Assembly (NCBI RefSeq): GCF_041296385.1
Contig: NC_091023.1
Coordinates: forward strand, 10,912,924-10,976,923
From: Aphelocoma coerulescens
Lineage: Eukaryota; Chordata; Aves; Passeriformes; Corvidae
Direction of reading: 5' to 3'
Length of the DNA: 64,000 nucleotides
The notes below the pieces were generated by a model. That model worked only from the letters and a program-made list of their open reading frames with translations. It did not search any database and was not told the origin of the DNA. Positions 48,942-62,620 of the stretch are shown here, one piece after another; the first letter of the stretch is position 1, and every line of letters starts with the position of its first letter. Both the position numbers and the translations under genes were made by a program.

Positions 48942-50487
48942 ATGATTGGCTGCAGCAGCAAGAGCATGGTCCTGGTTTCCCTGCTGGGGCTCCTGGTGCT
49001 GCTCCTGTGCGGCACCTCCGAAGGTGAGTGAACTCGGGCGTTCTGCCCTGGCGAGGGCTCCCGGTGCTGCTCGCAGCTGGCAGCACGATGAGGCTCCGCT
49101 GTAAGGGAACGGTTTCAGCAAAGTGTGCTGCCTCATCCTCCTCTTCTGCCACGAGGGAGCTGGATGGCTGGGGTTGACCAGTGAGTGCCCTAGACAGCTG
49201 GGCAGCGTGGGCCAAATGGGGTCAATTGACTTTGTTGTTTTCTTTCACTCCAGCACAAAGCAACCAGGATTGTTGCCTGTCTTACACCAAAGTGCGTCTG
49301 CCTCGGTGGGCCCTGAAGGGTTACACTGAACAGCTCTCCAGTGAGGTCTGTGACATCCCTGCCATCATGTAAGTTACTTTCTGAACTTCCTCTGTTTTTT
49401 CTGACATATATTAACCTTAGGATGTCTATTTGGGCTAAAACTATGATTTGAATGTTAAAAGCATGATTTTTCCTGCCTTTTCGAACAGTTAAATTAACTA
49501 AATAAATTGTATATCACACCTGTAAACAAAACACACAACCTCTAGTTGATAGGGACTACTAACTCATTGGACAGTCATACAATGTAAATAATAATTCTGA
49601 CTCTTTAGGAATCAGCTGTGAAACAAAGACATGCTTTGTCTCCAGCTAAGGATGACTCTGGCCAACATAGAGTGCTCCCTTGCCAAAACCTGTGAACAGA
49701 CACATAAGTGACAAGACTTCTTCTAATTCACAGGGATCGGATTTTTTTTTTACAAGGTTCTGGGCTAGGTGTTGATCTGTCACCTTAGCTTGATAGCAGC
49801 TATTCTCCTTAATCTTATAAATTGTTTCTGGCATCAGCTAAGGTCTTTGCCTCAATAGATCAAAGAAAATGAACACCAGTTTTTGGTGCAAAAAAATGAT
49901 CCCTGAGACTGAAGTAGCTATTACATTTGAATTTCTTTTTGTTCATATAATATTGAGGTGTTTGGAGCATCCCATGTCTAGTGTTTATAAAAGCAGTTGC
50001 TATTGATCATTATACAGAGTAACTGTACTCTCCACAGCAATTACTGGCAGGGATTTCTAATGATTTACTGATTTCTTTATCATTATTTCTTTTCCAGTTT
50101 CCACACCTCCAGTGGGCTGAAGGCCTGTGTAAATCCTAAGGAAGGCTGGGTCAAGAAACATCTTCTTTTTCTGAGGTAGGAGTCAAATTCTAAATAACAC
50201 CAGGCTGATGAAAAACAGGGCATGTATGAAAGCCTGTCTCTTGTGTCTCCTGAATGCCACTTTTGAGAGCATTGGCAAACACATTTGTCCTTCCATGTCC
50301 TGTCAGACTTAGCTGCTCCTCTCTAGAGTCTTCTCAGGGACAGTCATGTCACATGTCCCTTTCTTCCACCTGACCTACTCTCTCAGGAAAGAAGAGAAAA
50401 CTATAACTGACTTGTGGCTGAGGTCATTATTTATGTGTGTTCTCTCTCCCTTTTAACAGCCACAAGCTCAGGAAGATGTCAGCCTGA
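48942..50487 (+). CDS. CCL20: CC chemokine ligand 20 (MIP-3 alpha), complete, 100 aa
   Basis: CCL20 is a secreted chemokine that attracts CCR6-bearing lymphocytes and dendritic cells. Coding exons are 48942-49023, 49254-49368, 50098-50175 and 50460-50487 (stop TGA), all with AG/GT borders and continuous phase (303 nt). The first exon encodes a Leu-rich signal peptide ending ...CGTSEA. The mature protein starts near SNQDCC and shows the adjacent cysteines of CC chemokines plus the two later cysteines (EVCDI, KACVNP). CDIPAIIFHT, NPKEGWVKK and the basic C-terminus (HKLRKMSA) mark it as CCL20 rather than another CC chemokine. Four exons are also the human layout. An inducible promoter and AU-rich 3'UTR fit acute regulation. 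It lies between SLC19A3 and DAW1 as in mammals. Confidence 0.95.
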
Positions 50488-50965
50488 CATCGTTTCCAGC
50501 AAGGAGCTAAACACAGACGTGGCTGAAGAAGCACTGGGTTCAGGCTCTTGGCTGAGATAGTTTGTACACTGTTGTGTGCTCACTCACCTCCAACTCTGGC
50601 TTCTTTGGAACCGTTGACCTTCTCAAGTTGATTCATATTGCATCACTGTTTTGCTTGAGTTAAGCATGTTAAAGTTTCTATTTTTACTAATATGTGTATG
50701 TTACTGATATGACATGAGTACTATTTAGTAAGGACTACCTTAAGCTGTTGTACAGAGCGTGAATTTTATTAAGTTTATTGCAGGTTATTTTTGTTTTCTT
50801 CAGCATGTGTAAAGCAGGTTATTTATTCTGTTTATTTTGTTATTGTCTTGTGCCAAAATGTTTTCTTTAAGCTGTAGTTAGGATTATAATACCTCTTGAA
50901 CTATTGTTAAACAAAGTCTGTTTGTAGAAAAAAAATGGAAATTGGAATTAAAAAAAAAAAGTTAA
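50488..50965 (+). other. CCL20: CCL20 3'UTR with AU-rich elements and ATTAAA signal
   Basis: A TTATTTATT nonamer lies at 50819-50827 within a T/A-rich stretch containing several TTATT/TTTATT units (50766-50845), a typical class of mRNA-destabilising element. ATTAAA at 50947-50952 is the likely polyadenylation signal. Confidence 0.65.
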
Positions 50966-51432
50966 AATTGGCACTCTCTGGGATATGTTTATTTGTTTTT
51001 GATTGAAAATGTGACTTGTTGAAATTCAGTCCTTAGTTATGAGCCTCCAGCTAAAATAATTACACAGGTGTGTTGACACCTGTTAAAGCCACTTTCCACC
51101 TTGCTCACTCTGCTTGCCCTAGGGGTACCTATGACCTCCGTAAGATATAATCCCTTCCTCACCCACAGACAGCTGCTATACATCAAGTTTTTGTTTAGCA
51201 TGAAGACTTAGCTTCATCTTAATCAGACTTGAGGGAACTCCTTTTGCCAGTTTATTTATCCAGGAGGAACCTTACACAGTGTTAGTGGGCAAGCTTCTAG
51301 CTTATTCACCAAGGAAGATTCATATGGTAACACAAATCCGCTCTCAAGGCGCTTTTTGTAGAGGAGAAACTTTCCTACTCTTTTTGTGTTTGCCTATGGT
51401 ACCCTATGGCTTCCAGCATAATGAGTTTATCC

Positions 51433-52036
51433 TGATGCAGGGGTGTGGAGGGCTGTGAGCCCTTGGCACAAGAGCCCTCTGTACTCCCCTGGAGGAGAGA
51501 GATTAGAAGCCAACAAGACTTTGCCCAGAGATCAGCAACCTTCCTCTAGCTTATGGCGACAAAGTGAACCATCCCCAGCATGCCTTGTTTCTATATGGTA
51601 GTAGCCTGTATCCAGTTGGCTAATTGGTTTCTACTCCACCCCCTGCCTTTCCCATAAAAGGCCCCTGTTTCTGTCCCTGATTAGGGAGTTTTCTCCGTGG
51701 CTTTTTCTTCACAGGGGCTGCTGGACAAGAAAAGCTACCTCTGTGGACTAGCCAAATGAGGCTCCTGTCTCTCTGTCTCCCTGTTCGCCTTGGGTGGTTT
51801 CACAAAGAGCTGAATCACAAGAGCTGATATCACTTGTAGCAGAGAAGTTGCTACACTTGCTGAAATCCCCTGCTGCCCAGGGAGGCCTGCCACCGCCCCT
51901 GGAAGAGTTGTTCTTTGCAGGATGCTCTCTCTAGGAAGGTTGCAACACACTGGGTTGTCCACCCCTGGCCTCCTGAAAGCAATACAGGAGCTCTTGATGG
52001 AGGTCAGTGATGCCTGATAGGAGTAATAAGACTTCA
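51433..52036 (+). mobile_element. Probable solo LTR with promoter-like elements
   Basis: The block starts around TGATGCAGGGGTGTGGAGGG. It contains an inverted CCAAT box (ATTGG near 51623-51627) and, about 30 bp on, CCCATAAAAG (51651-51660), the order expected of an LTR U3 promoter. It appears to end near CTTCA at 52036. Composition differs sharply from its AT-rich surroundings. Exact ends and target duplication were not resolved, and no retroviral genes adjoin. Family (ERVK-like) is a guess. Confidence 0.5.
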
Positions 52037-55000
52037 TGGAAGAGATGGTTCTAGGTGGACTGGGGACGACTGCTCAGCTTTTTATGTACTGTTGCATGGC
52101 CCACGTGGACTTCAGGAATGTGACTGTGTAGGATGTACAGGTGTAGTCCTCTCACTGTCAGCACCAGAGTCTTATGGATAAATTTACGCCTTACCTTTTA
52201 GTCATAGAAATACAAGCATTAATTTTAATTTAATTTAAACTTAAATGCAAAGTATTTTTGGTGCTCTTGAGAGAGGAGCTGAGAGATATTGGGTTTTTTA
52301 AAATGGTGTTTGAGTGCAAGGCTGTTATTTTCTGGTTTCAAAACCTGCTAAAACTTAAAACAATCTGCTTGTGGCTCTACAAATCTGGGAACTGTCAGTT
52401 CCCTATGAGTGAAGCTCTGAAGGAGGAAGTATCTAAAGGAGCAAAATTAATTAGCTTTAATTTCCTTAAGATAGATTCCTGTTATTGAGAACATAATGTA
52501 CTCTCCACGGAGAAGCAATTATCTGCTTTTTCCCTGGGCATTTCCCTAACTTCTGGGCAGAACTGCAGAGCTCTGTCTCATACCTGCTAGCACTGGTGTG
52601 GGCTGTTTGGGCTCAAAGAGTTCGTAGGCTAAATCAGGTACCAACAAAATGGTACAGACATGATGAATGGGTCTGTGTTAAAAGTGTTGGAAGGTGACGT
52701 TCCCCACGCCTACCTTGGGAATTTTTGTTAGGAACCAGAGCTGTAAAGAACTTGGTGCAGAAAAACCTGGAGTCCTAGGGTTGAATTCAAAGCAGGGGAG
52801 CAAAATAAGGAAGTGAAGACCAATGTGTGGAATTCTGTGGGTGGTTCTTTACTCCCAGTTCAGGCCCCTTTAAAGTTTTGTATTTCTTCTGTAACTTGCC
52901 CTTCTTCTGGTCATCCATAGTTCTATTGCTACAAAACCCCACATGGTTCATCCACAGAGCTATGACTTGTGGGATTTCTTTTTAGTTCTTATTCTGGTCA
53001 AATTTTTTTTCATAACCAACTCCCTGGGAAGAAAAAAGATATTGAAAATATTGGTTTCTATGCTGAATATCAGAAATTGCTAAGGTTTTTATGTTACTGG
53101 TAGGAAAGTCTGTGTAGAAATAGCATGTCCCTCCATGCCTTCCTGGGGATACAAATAGGCATTGTAAGTGAGTGCTGCAACTCTAAAATCATCAGATCAG
53201 AGGCACATTTTTATAAGTAATCTCAAGTGCTCAGTTAAAAGTTCAGATAGCTCTGTAAATCATGACCCTTTATAGGAAAACCTGAATCCTGATTACTTTG
53301 GTGGGACTGTTCTGCATTTGAGTAGGTGAGTTTCTGTCTTCTCTCTCTCTTTGGCCTTCAGCTCCTAATTCAGCCTGTGCAATGAATAATTTGGAGACTT
53401 TTTCTCTTCCATTTATATAATTTAAAAAAATAATATTTTTTTTTTTTCTTGCAAAATGCTTTTTATTATAGCTTGGATATTTGGGAAATAGATATGAGAG
53501 CTTTCCCATCAAACTCTGAGCATAACTTTATACTTCAATTTCAAAGTGTCCTGCTTTCCCTGCATTGAGACCAGTCCTCAGTGATTCTTCTGCCAGCTGG
53601 AGTATTGCTATTGAATTCTATTTCTGTGTATTCTTTCTGTGTTCTTTTTATTTGTTTGTCTGGTTGGTTGTTTTTTTTTTGTTTGGCTTGGTTTTTTAAA
53701 AATAGGGGGGTTTTTGCTTCTTTTTTAATTCCTTTTTTTTTTACCATAAAGCAATCTCACACCTTTCCAAGTCAGGAATTGCAGTATTTTGTTGTGTTAG
53801 GATTTTTGGCAGAAAAATTTCTGTCCACATATGGAATCATAATTAGATTCAATAATTTCTAATTTTTTTAATCACACTCCAGCACAAAGCAACAAAATAA
53901 CAGCATTGCACGGTCAGTGATTTTTGTAGGGAATAGCAAACCTTCTGATGACTTAATTTTGCTGTTAAAATACAAAACCTGATTCATTTCATCTGCCGGG
54001 GAAGTACTAGCAAGTTATTTATTGCATTTCTCCTTAGGTGATGGCAGCTTCCCTTAGTTGAAGACTGTTTTATTCCTTCCTTGTCTCCCAATTTTTCATC
54101 AAAAGGGGAAAAACACAAAGGGGGGTTGTAAAGCCCCTGCAAATCCAAGAGACAAATGGCTGAATGGCCTTGTCCTGCAGTGTGCAGCTTTCAAGTATAT
54201 CTGAAACCCAAACTCTACTGGGTGTGCTTAGTGACAGTGACACTTTCAGCTCCTCCATAGGGATGTTGATAATTGGTCAGTTATTTCCAATGACCAATAC
54301 CAACAAGCCCCCACACAAACTAACTTCACCCCTGCTGAACTGGAATACACCATTCAGCTGCAATTTTGTTGAGAATTGAATCAGTGAACTCAAAAACCAC
54401 AAAGGGCTTTAAGCTTATGACACTGTCACTTGATTCTAATGGCATCCACCCAGCTGGATGAACATCAAAACAACAGAAATGGATCAATTGTAACACACCT
54501 TCCGTATGCTGAGTTCAGCCGTGTTACACCCTGGAAGTCTTGCTCCAAATACCAGGCTCCAGGCAACATCCTTTGCCAAAAAATGAATCATAAAAGAAGC
54601 TTTTAGGCTTCAGAACAAATCCACTGCATTGTGCATGCTAAGTGTACTAAGCAATTATAGCTGTATGACTTGTACATAAATGAAAACTATGATTTATGTT
54701 CCCATGATCTTGTGGTTGGTGTATTCTGAGAGGTGTCAGCCTTAACTGTACAGTGTTGCAGTCCTAAGTCTGTAAAGGCTTTTGAATTGCTGTGTTTATT
54801 CTTTCTGTGCTGTCAGGTGCAGATAGCTTCCAGCCAAAGCCCTCCTAGAGCTGCTGCTGTTAGAACATTTAAATGTGATATAAAATAGCTGCAGTCCTGT
54901 GGCTGCTATTGTACATTAGCCATAGAATATTTCTCATACAGCTACTACTGCAAATAAGCCCGGGCACTTGTTGAATAGCATTTTAGCTTTCTGGAATTTC

Positions 55001-57757
55001 TAGCATTATTCAAAGATTATGCAATACAAAATACATATTACATGTAAAAGCAGCAGATGAAATTTAGAATACTGTATGGATAAAAAGCAAATATGCCACA
55101 GGAAAAGTAGAGACTAAAATACTATTGTTAATTTTTGTTTTTAAATTTACAAAAGAATTTCTACAGTTTTGCTTCCATGACTTCATTTATACCCCCAAAA
55201 TAAAGTAATAATTTTACTTGTAAGCATCTGCATTTACATTTCCATGTTACTGAAATTTTGCTGCTCCCTAACTTTAAACTGAAAACTCCATTATTTTTTT
55301 TTACACTCTCTTTGTATCAAGGAGAAAATTTATAATCTGGGTTGAAACTCCCTGAAAAAATAGATATTCCCCAAATAGTGTCCATATATGGAATGTGCTG
55401 GAAATATGTACAAGGCATGTCCTATGTGAGAGGGATTTTATCTACCATTGTGGCCACACAGCTGATGTACAAAAGTGAGGAGAGAGAGATTGCATATGGC
55501 ACATTCTCCTAGACTGATAGCACCAGCAAAGGGATATGAACATCCAAGGAGAAAGAGCTACCCCTACTCTCAGAAGAGGTGACTGATGCATGTGGGAGTT
55601 GACTTTGTATAGGAATCTGTTCTACAGATAAAAAATCATATCTCAGGTTCTGTTGCATTTGGATCTTTCCCAATTCTTAATATTCCTGAGATGCAATCAA
55701 GCAAGGTTCATTAAATATATAATTAACTACCACACATATAAATTTAAAAACCCAACCCCTTGATTAAACTTGTTTGTATTGTCTCTGTATCCAATGCATT
55801 TCAGCGTACTAGGTGTTCATGATACTCCTTCTCTTGAAGTATCTTGATTTACCTAAAAATCTAAGCTTCACAATGATTATTTTTTCTAGCTCTCAAAATT
55901 AACCCAGACAAATACTGGAAAACAAATGATGAAGAACATCTCAACAGCCTTCACACCTAAGCTACTTGCATTGATGTTTCGACAACCAACTCATGTTTTT
56001 GCGTACCAGCTGTAGCAATGAAATTTAACAGGAAGGTTGTTGCCATGTTTCTTTCAGTGAACCCTACTTCCAGTTACCAGAAATTATGATCTTGAGCCCC
56101 TTTTTCAGTGAAAACAATGGCTATTCTAGCTGGGTCTGAAGATGTGCATGTTCTTTCTATCTGTTTGGTTTATAGGGTTTTATTCTCCTTGGCATCTTTA
56201 ATGCTGGAGATGGATGGAATGGCTCACGGCCTTTAGAGATGATTCAGCGTGCCTAGGCTAGCATTGGCTGTCTCTGTGTCACAGGACATGAGAGGACACA
56301 TGCAGGTAGTTGTAATAAGATATCAGATTTTCTGTTAGATAACACTTGGTTAAGAGATGTGCTCATGATAAGAAGGAGGGAGAGAGAAACAAACAAGCAA
56401 GCCAGCTTCTGGAAATGGGAGCAGGGCGGCCCATCACTTGGGTTTCCTGGTGAGAAAGCCTGAGTGACAAGGATCCACTTAATAGATAGCTACAAGATAA
56501 GGCAACTCAGGAAACATGAAACATTGAAATAGTGCAGCTGGGGATCCATGGTTAGTACACTAGGCATGTACCAAAGTGTTTAAAAGAAAGAACAAAATAT
56601 TTTTAATTTCTTAGTCAAATGTTAGGTACAGTGATTCAAACTGTAACTGTCTTCTCTCCTGGCCACATGCCCACAAGCCAAGGCAAAACATTTATGTGTA
56701 GGCAGAGATGTTATGTGTAGGATGGTCTAGTACAACAAGTACTTGACTATTCCTATATCTTTTGGATAATAACATGTAATCAAAACATATATTGTTTTTG
56801 AAGGAACATGACTTGCAAGGGTATAAACTCTGTACCATGAATTCATTTACACAAATACAGAGGTGCCAGCAGATAGCATCATTAGGTGCCAAGGGCAGAA
56901 AAATATTACAAATCTGGAAGGAGCTACAGACTCAGACCTGTGGGGGAGCAGACAGCTATGCACTAACTGATCAAGGCATTTGATTAGAGTTTGCCAGTGG
57001 AAATGGGTTTGAGCAAATGGTCCAATTTGCAGTGAAATTGTCAATTAAACAGTGTCAAGATTAAACTAGTAGTTTAATATCCTTGCAGCATCATTGGTCA
57101 GGCACAAAGCCAGTGATAACTCTATAAACATACAAAGTAGGCAAATGGAAAATTGAGAATGATAGATTTAATATGGCAGATAAATCAGAGCTGTAGAGTG
57201 ATCAGTATATAGAGTGACTTCAGTTGTTCACTCATGTATAAATTGTATCTCATGTATGAATAAGCATTGTTATACAGCTGTATTTAGGGAAACCTAATCA
57301 AAGTGCTCATGTAAAAGTTTGTTGTGCGTATCTGAAAAATAATGTTTTAGCTATATGTCCTACTACAGTGATATCTTTTTTTCAAATGTACATTTAATAG
57401 AGCTGGTTCAAAAAGATGATTGATTGTTCCTGTGATCATCTGAATGTTTCATGTTGTTTTGACTAGGAATAAATGGTCAAAATGTGTTTCAGAGATGATG
57501 CAAATCTCAGATACATGAGATATCTGCAAATCTCACAGACTTGCTCACTCTATAGCATTCCCAAATCAGTATCAGAGTAGGCAAAAATGTTTAATGAATT
57601 TCAAAGTGGGTAATGCTGTATTATTGCTAATTACAATTAATGGTTGATATACATACATCTTGTTTTGCACATTCATATGAAGTACATCAAAATGATGGTA
57701 AAGAAACCTAGAAGACAATGTAATAGGACTACTACACTTAATGAAGGCATATAGAAT

Positions 57758-57893
57758 CATAGAATGGTTTGGGTTGGAAGGGCTGTTAAAGATCATCCAG
57801 CTTCAACCCTCCCGATATGGGCAGGGACACCTTCCACTAGACCAGGTTGCTCAAAGACCCATCCAACCCCAACAAACCTGGCCTTGAAACAGA
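57758..57893 (-). mobile_element. CR1 LINE 3' end
   Basis: AATCATAGAATGGTTTGGGT followed by 'GGAAGGGCTGTTAAAGATCATCCAGC' and 'GACACCTTCCACTAGACCAGGTTGCTC': the reverse-oriented extreme 3' end of avian CR1. Confidence 0.88.
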
Positions 57894-60800
57894 TATGGAA
57901 AAAAGAACTACTTAAGTGAAATGCTTAATAAATTTCTGAATTTTAGATATTAAATATAAAACCACAAACTAGTTATTTTGGCTTTTCTTTTTTCATTAAA
58001 AACAATGGTGAGATGAACACACTTCTACTTCAGTCAAGCTGTTTTCTAAAACAAAGTGGCTTTCGCTACTTACATTTTCCAGTTCTATTGTAGACTTACT
58101 AGAAATCCTCTTATTTGTCAGGAGTTTTTGCTGCCTCTTGACTCGTGGTTTGACCTAATTTTGCATTATGTATATGTAGAAGAGCTCCTCTTTTTTCCTC
58201 TCTGGGTGCATCTGGAAAACTCACTGACCGCAGAACACTTGCGTTATTACCCGATACCGTCAGCTTCACCGTCTCAATGGGAGGATGCAGAGCTCACCCT
58301 GAAGGTCTTCAGCTCCATATGGGCCATGGAAAGAAAGATTAAAGGCATTTCTGAGTTCTTCTCAGTAGCAGTAAGATAAATATATCTCATTGGGGTTTCT
58401 GCACTGAGGATTTTTTTGTCAGACCAACTCATAAACTTGGCAAGGTTAAGAGGAAAGACTCTCATAAGAAGTGGACAGCAAGGAAAAATTTGTTTCAGCT
58501 AAGTGAAAATTTGACTGAAGCAAGTAAGAACATATGGAATTTCCTGACTGTATGGGATATGCAAGCAGTTTGTCAGAGATGGAAAATGGAAGAGAAGAGC
58601 AAGGAAGAGAACTACTGTTCCTTTCTGCTACTTGTTATTATCTCACTGTAGATGAACAGCACACACAAGTATTAGTGTGAACAGAAATTTGTGGGTGACA
58701 CACTTTCTTGGCAAATTCCAACTAGTAATTTTTTTTTAATTTTAGATTTTTAAATTAATGCAAACAGTCATGCAAAGAGGAAAAACAATCTTTGGGAAAG
58801 AGAACATTTTGTTCTACAATGCACTGTCACTTCTTTCTCCTAGAATAGCTCTTACCTAGCAAAGGGCAAACTCCCAGGAGATCATGTCCCTTAAAAAAGT
58901 AATAGTGTTAACATTTTTCATGGCTGTGGTGTCATGATTAGCATTGGAAATAACAGAGCAGAAGTGAGAAAGAGCTCTAGCAATGCACTCAGAAGTGTAT
59001 GTATACACTGAGTCTGGGCAAGAGGAAGCAGAATATGCCAGAATTATACAACCTTGCAGAAAAAAATCATGAAAACCCATTTAATTCACCAAGCAGAAAC
59101 AAGGAACTATCAGAGAACTGTTCTTCTGCATTCTACAGACCTGACAATTATGAGAAAGGACAGGACACAAAAACTCCCCTTAGTAAAAATTCGCTGCACC
59201 CACTACTGGCATAACAGAAATAGGAAGTGGCTTTCTACATCTTTCCCTCAACTCAGACTGCTCTTGGGCTGGCCTTTCTGATTGAGTTCAGCATACCACA
59301 GGCTGACCTACTTCAGAACAAGTGGGTCATGATACAACTTTAAACCAGGAAGCTTAAACCCCACTCTTCTCTGCAAGCGTGTTTGAGTCAGAAACAGTTG
59401 CTTGTTCTTATCCTTTGGATGGTACCTTGGTTCAAGAGAGGATTTTTCAGAACCTGCGTTGGCTGGAAGAACCCCAGGTTCTCCAAAGGAACTTCTTCAT
59501 TGTAACTGGACTGATTTTGCTTCACATTGTCTGACAAGAGTTCCCTTCAGCACTGTAGATAAATGTACATTGCAGCCTTTCAAAGCCTTCTGAATATAGA
59601 CAGATGAGTTTTATAGTATCTTCACTTTCTGCCACTCCTGGAAGCTGCTGACATAAGCAAAAATGCACAGGGAGCAACTGATATATAAATTATCTTTCCA
59701 GGCTGATATCATCAATACTTTTGATCTCTGTACATAAAAGCTGATTATCTCATCCTGGATGTCTCAGCATTTAATTTTTGTTTCCAGTGTAGATATTTTT
59801 GAACTCCCTACAGTGTGCGTTCTTTGAAGCTGGCCTTTCATGACTCACAGGCTGTGTGCACTCTTTAGACACTAAAAAAATATCAGGGCAACAATTTTGC
59901 CCAAGTAGTCTGAAAATTTTCCTTCTAAAAGTATACATTAGTTGCTCCTTTTCATGAACTTGAAGAAAAGCTGCATTTCTTCTTAACAGTTAAGGTTTAA
60001 TGGCATGGACAGGAGCTCAGTCTGCTGTATCGTCAGAATCCCTCTTAACCAGTCTTCAAGTGGCAACGGAATAGCAAGTCCTTCCATTCACTCTCTCACC
60101 ACAGTTTTCCCCTTTTCTGCCTAAAGCCTTCTCAGGTAATCCTACCTGTGCTGCAGCTCTGGTTCTGTTTCATCAGAAGGACATACCGTTTGTCACTGTA
60201 TATGTTTTTTGCACCCAGGCCTGTCCTGGGTAGCACTGTGGGAAAAGCTTTGTCTCAACACAGCGTTAACTCCTTGTCCCCACTCAGGGTCAGAAATTTT
60301 TTCTAGTGACTGTATAGGAATGGAGCAAACAAGGCCATCACACCAGTGCCTCTCTGGGTTGGCCTGGAGAGCAGGCACAGGGTTTAGAGGGATTGACTTC
60401 TGCCATGACTCCATTGCTCCCTAATCTTATGCTTACAGAAGCAAGGAAAGGTGAGAGCTGAGGCCCATTTGATTTATCATCTTCCACTGTCATTACTACA
60501 TGTTAATCCCAGGTAATGACAAATTGTGAGGTGTCCGTGTTCAGATGAAGATTTGAAGCAAAAAGTGAGGGGAAAATGTGCTGAACAACAGGTACTGGCA
60601 TCATGGAGCTTTGCAGTCTTTCCACTTCCCTTGCCCCTGTTTTGATTGTTTTGTTTAAATGTGACTAAAACAGTTAAATGCAGTACTTCCAGTTGGTGTT
60701 AAGTAATACTGAAGGTACCAAAAAGGCTGCATGATTCTGTGTTTATGACGAACAAATTAAGTTTCGAGGTAGGAAGCAGTATCCGTGCCATGGTTCTTTG

Positions 60801-61456
60801 TTCATGTCATTTAAGTTAAAAGAACAGAAAAATATTTATATTCTGAATTTATCATCTGGGTGGATACATATTATGATAAACAAATACAAAAAGTTGTTAA
60901 GAAACTGGAGACTACCAAGATTTGGGGTTGTTCAAAAAGTTATTTTTGAATAGGGTTGGTCCAAGTAAGTCAATTCAGTTGGAAAGCTGTTCGGATTGTT
61001 TTCAATAAAAATATTTCTTATCTGCCTCAAGACTTTCCACATACAAACAAGACAAAAGACTTAAAACAAACACATGGGAATGAAAAACTCAGAGACCACT
61101 TTGTCCCTCAGCCGTGTCTTCAAGTAAGTCTGGAACTGGCCATTGTATTTTATTTCCTGGCTTTCAAAAAACCAAAGGACTGTCTTCAAAGTGAAGCTGT
61201 AGGGAGCTATATGGGTGTTTTTGGAAAAGTCACATATTGTTAAACATTGAGTGGGAATGTCTTATATTGATCCATTGTCAACAATGTGGGCTATGAGATC
61301 GGCCAAATGAAAATGTGTTTACAGCTTCCCCCTCTTGATGCTCTACAGCCATTTCAGCATAAACTTCACTGAAATTTTTAGCGCTATTAATGCATTCTCT
61401 TTTAGCGATCCCATGTTGGTTATCTCTTTTCAATTACTTTTTTTTTCTCTTTTTGA

Positions 61457-61860
61457 TGAAATGCACATCCAAAGAAAGGCAGTGAAACTGGTGCAGGATC
61501 TGGAGGACAAGTCTGTGAGGAGGAGTTGAGGGAGGTGGGGGTGTTTAGTTTGGGGAAAAGGAGAAGGGGGGAACCTTATCACTTCCACAGCTCCCTGAAA
61601 GGAGGGTGTAGCAAGGCGGGGGTCGGTCTCTTCTCCCGGGTAATAAGTGACAGGATAAGAGGAAATGGTCTCAAGCTGTGCCAGGGGAGGTTTCGATTGG
61701 ATGTTAAGAACTGCTCAGGGAATTGGTAGAATCACCATTCCTGGTACTGTTCTAAAGGCGTGTGGACCCTGGGGACATGGTTTAGTGGTGAACAGGGTGG
61801 TGCTGGGTTAATGGTTGGTCTCCATCATAAGGCCTTTTCCAGCCTAGATTCTGTGATTCT
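61457..61860 (+). mobile_element. CR1 LINE 3' end
   Basis: Forward CR1 3' region with 'CTCAAGCTGTGCCAGGGGAGG', 'CCAGCCTAGATTCTG' and the terminal ATTCTGTGATTCT. An internal deletion after GGATGTTAAGAACT is visible. It lies upstream of the DAW1 CpG island. Confidence 0.88.
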
Positions 61861-62094
61861 AAACCATATTTTCATACATGTTTCAGGCCTGAGTATCTCT
61901 TTAAAAAAATTAAACTGATTTTTTTTTCCTTTAAATTTAATTATCTTTGCCCTCTTTCCTTAACCATCCACTTTCCATATAGCTTTCACACATTTTCTAT
62001 GCCGTGTGGCTCTTCAGCACTCCAAATTTTATAAACTTTTTTAGTGCACTCCTTTCTAGATCCGCTTCTTTTCTTTCTGTGGCGCAATCCAGAA

Positions 62095-62620
62095 GTCCTC
62101 GCAGCTTTGTACGGACGATGTAGTGCCAGCACAGGGGCGGTAACACTGACCCCGGGGATAGCTCGGCTGCACAGCCACGGGGACGCTCCCAGCTCACCGC
62201 CAGGGCGGGCCCGACGCCCTCAGCCCCGCGGCCGGAACTGAGCATGCGCGGCCGGGCCGTTGCCGTGGCCGCGGGCGGACGCGCGGGGCCGAGCGGCGGC
62301 GATGGGGCTGAGGCGGCTCCTGCTGCGCTACTTCCCGCCGGGTGCGGAGCGGGGCGGCCGGGGGGCTCCCGGCGCTGGGGCCGGCTGTGCCGGGGCTGGG
62401 GCCGCGGCCGCGCGCGGGGGGCCTGCGGGTGTGGGGCGTGCGGCGGGGGCCCTGCGGGACGGCGCGGGGAGTGCGAGAACCGCCCGTCATGGCGGGTGCC
62501 CTCACACCGGCAGGGGCTGGGCACGGCCGGGCGGGTCTAGCGCGCTCCTGCAGCCGGCTGGAGCGGAGGTGCCGCTGTTTTGTCCCGGTGCCTGGGTAAG
62601 AGGCTGCAGCTGGAAGCAGC
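62095..62620 (+). promoter_or_regulatory. DAW1: CpG-island promoter of DAW1
   Basis: Dense CpG and GC content in an otherwise AT-rich area, centred on the start codon at 62302. AGCATGCGCG at 62241-62250 resembles an NRF1 site. GTTGCC at 62259-62264 followed by GGCCGC resembles a partial RFX X-box, the usual switch of ciliary genes. Open frames on both strands here are products of the GC content. Confidence 0.7.

Larger units (their letters stand above)
50966..62090. other. Intergenic region, CCL20 to DAW1
   Basis: About 11 kb without a recognisable gene. Apart from the LTR and CR1 pieces listed separately it is AT-rich unique sequence. Short open frames (for example 58056-58379) have no supporting context. 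Confidence 0.55.

Noticed and set aside
48730..49215. 161-codon open frame on the - strand
   Set aside because: Antisense to the CCL20 promoter and first exon; explained by local GC content.
58056..58379. 107-codon open frame on the + strand
   Set aside because: No family resemblance, no promoter or splice context; expected by chance in a window this size.
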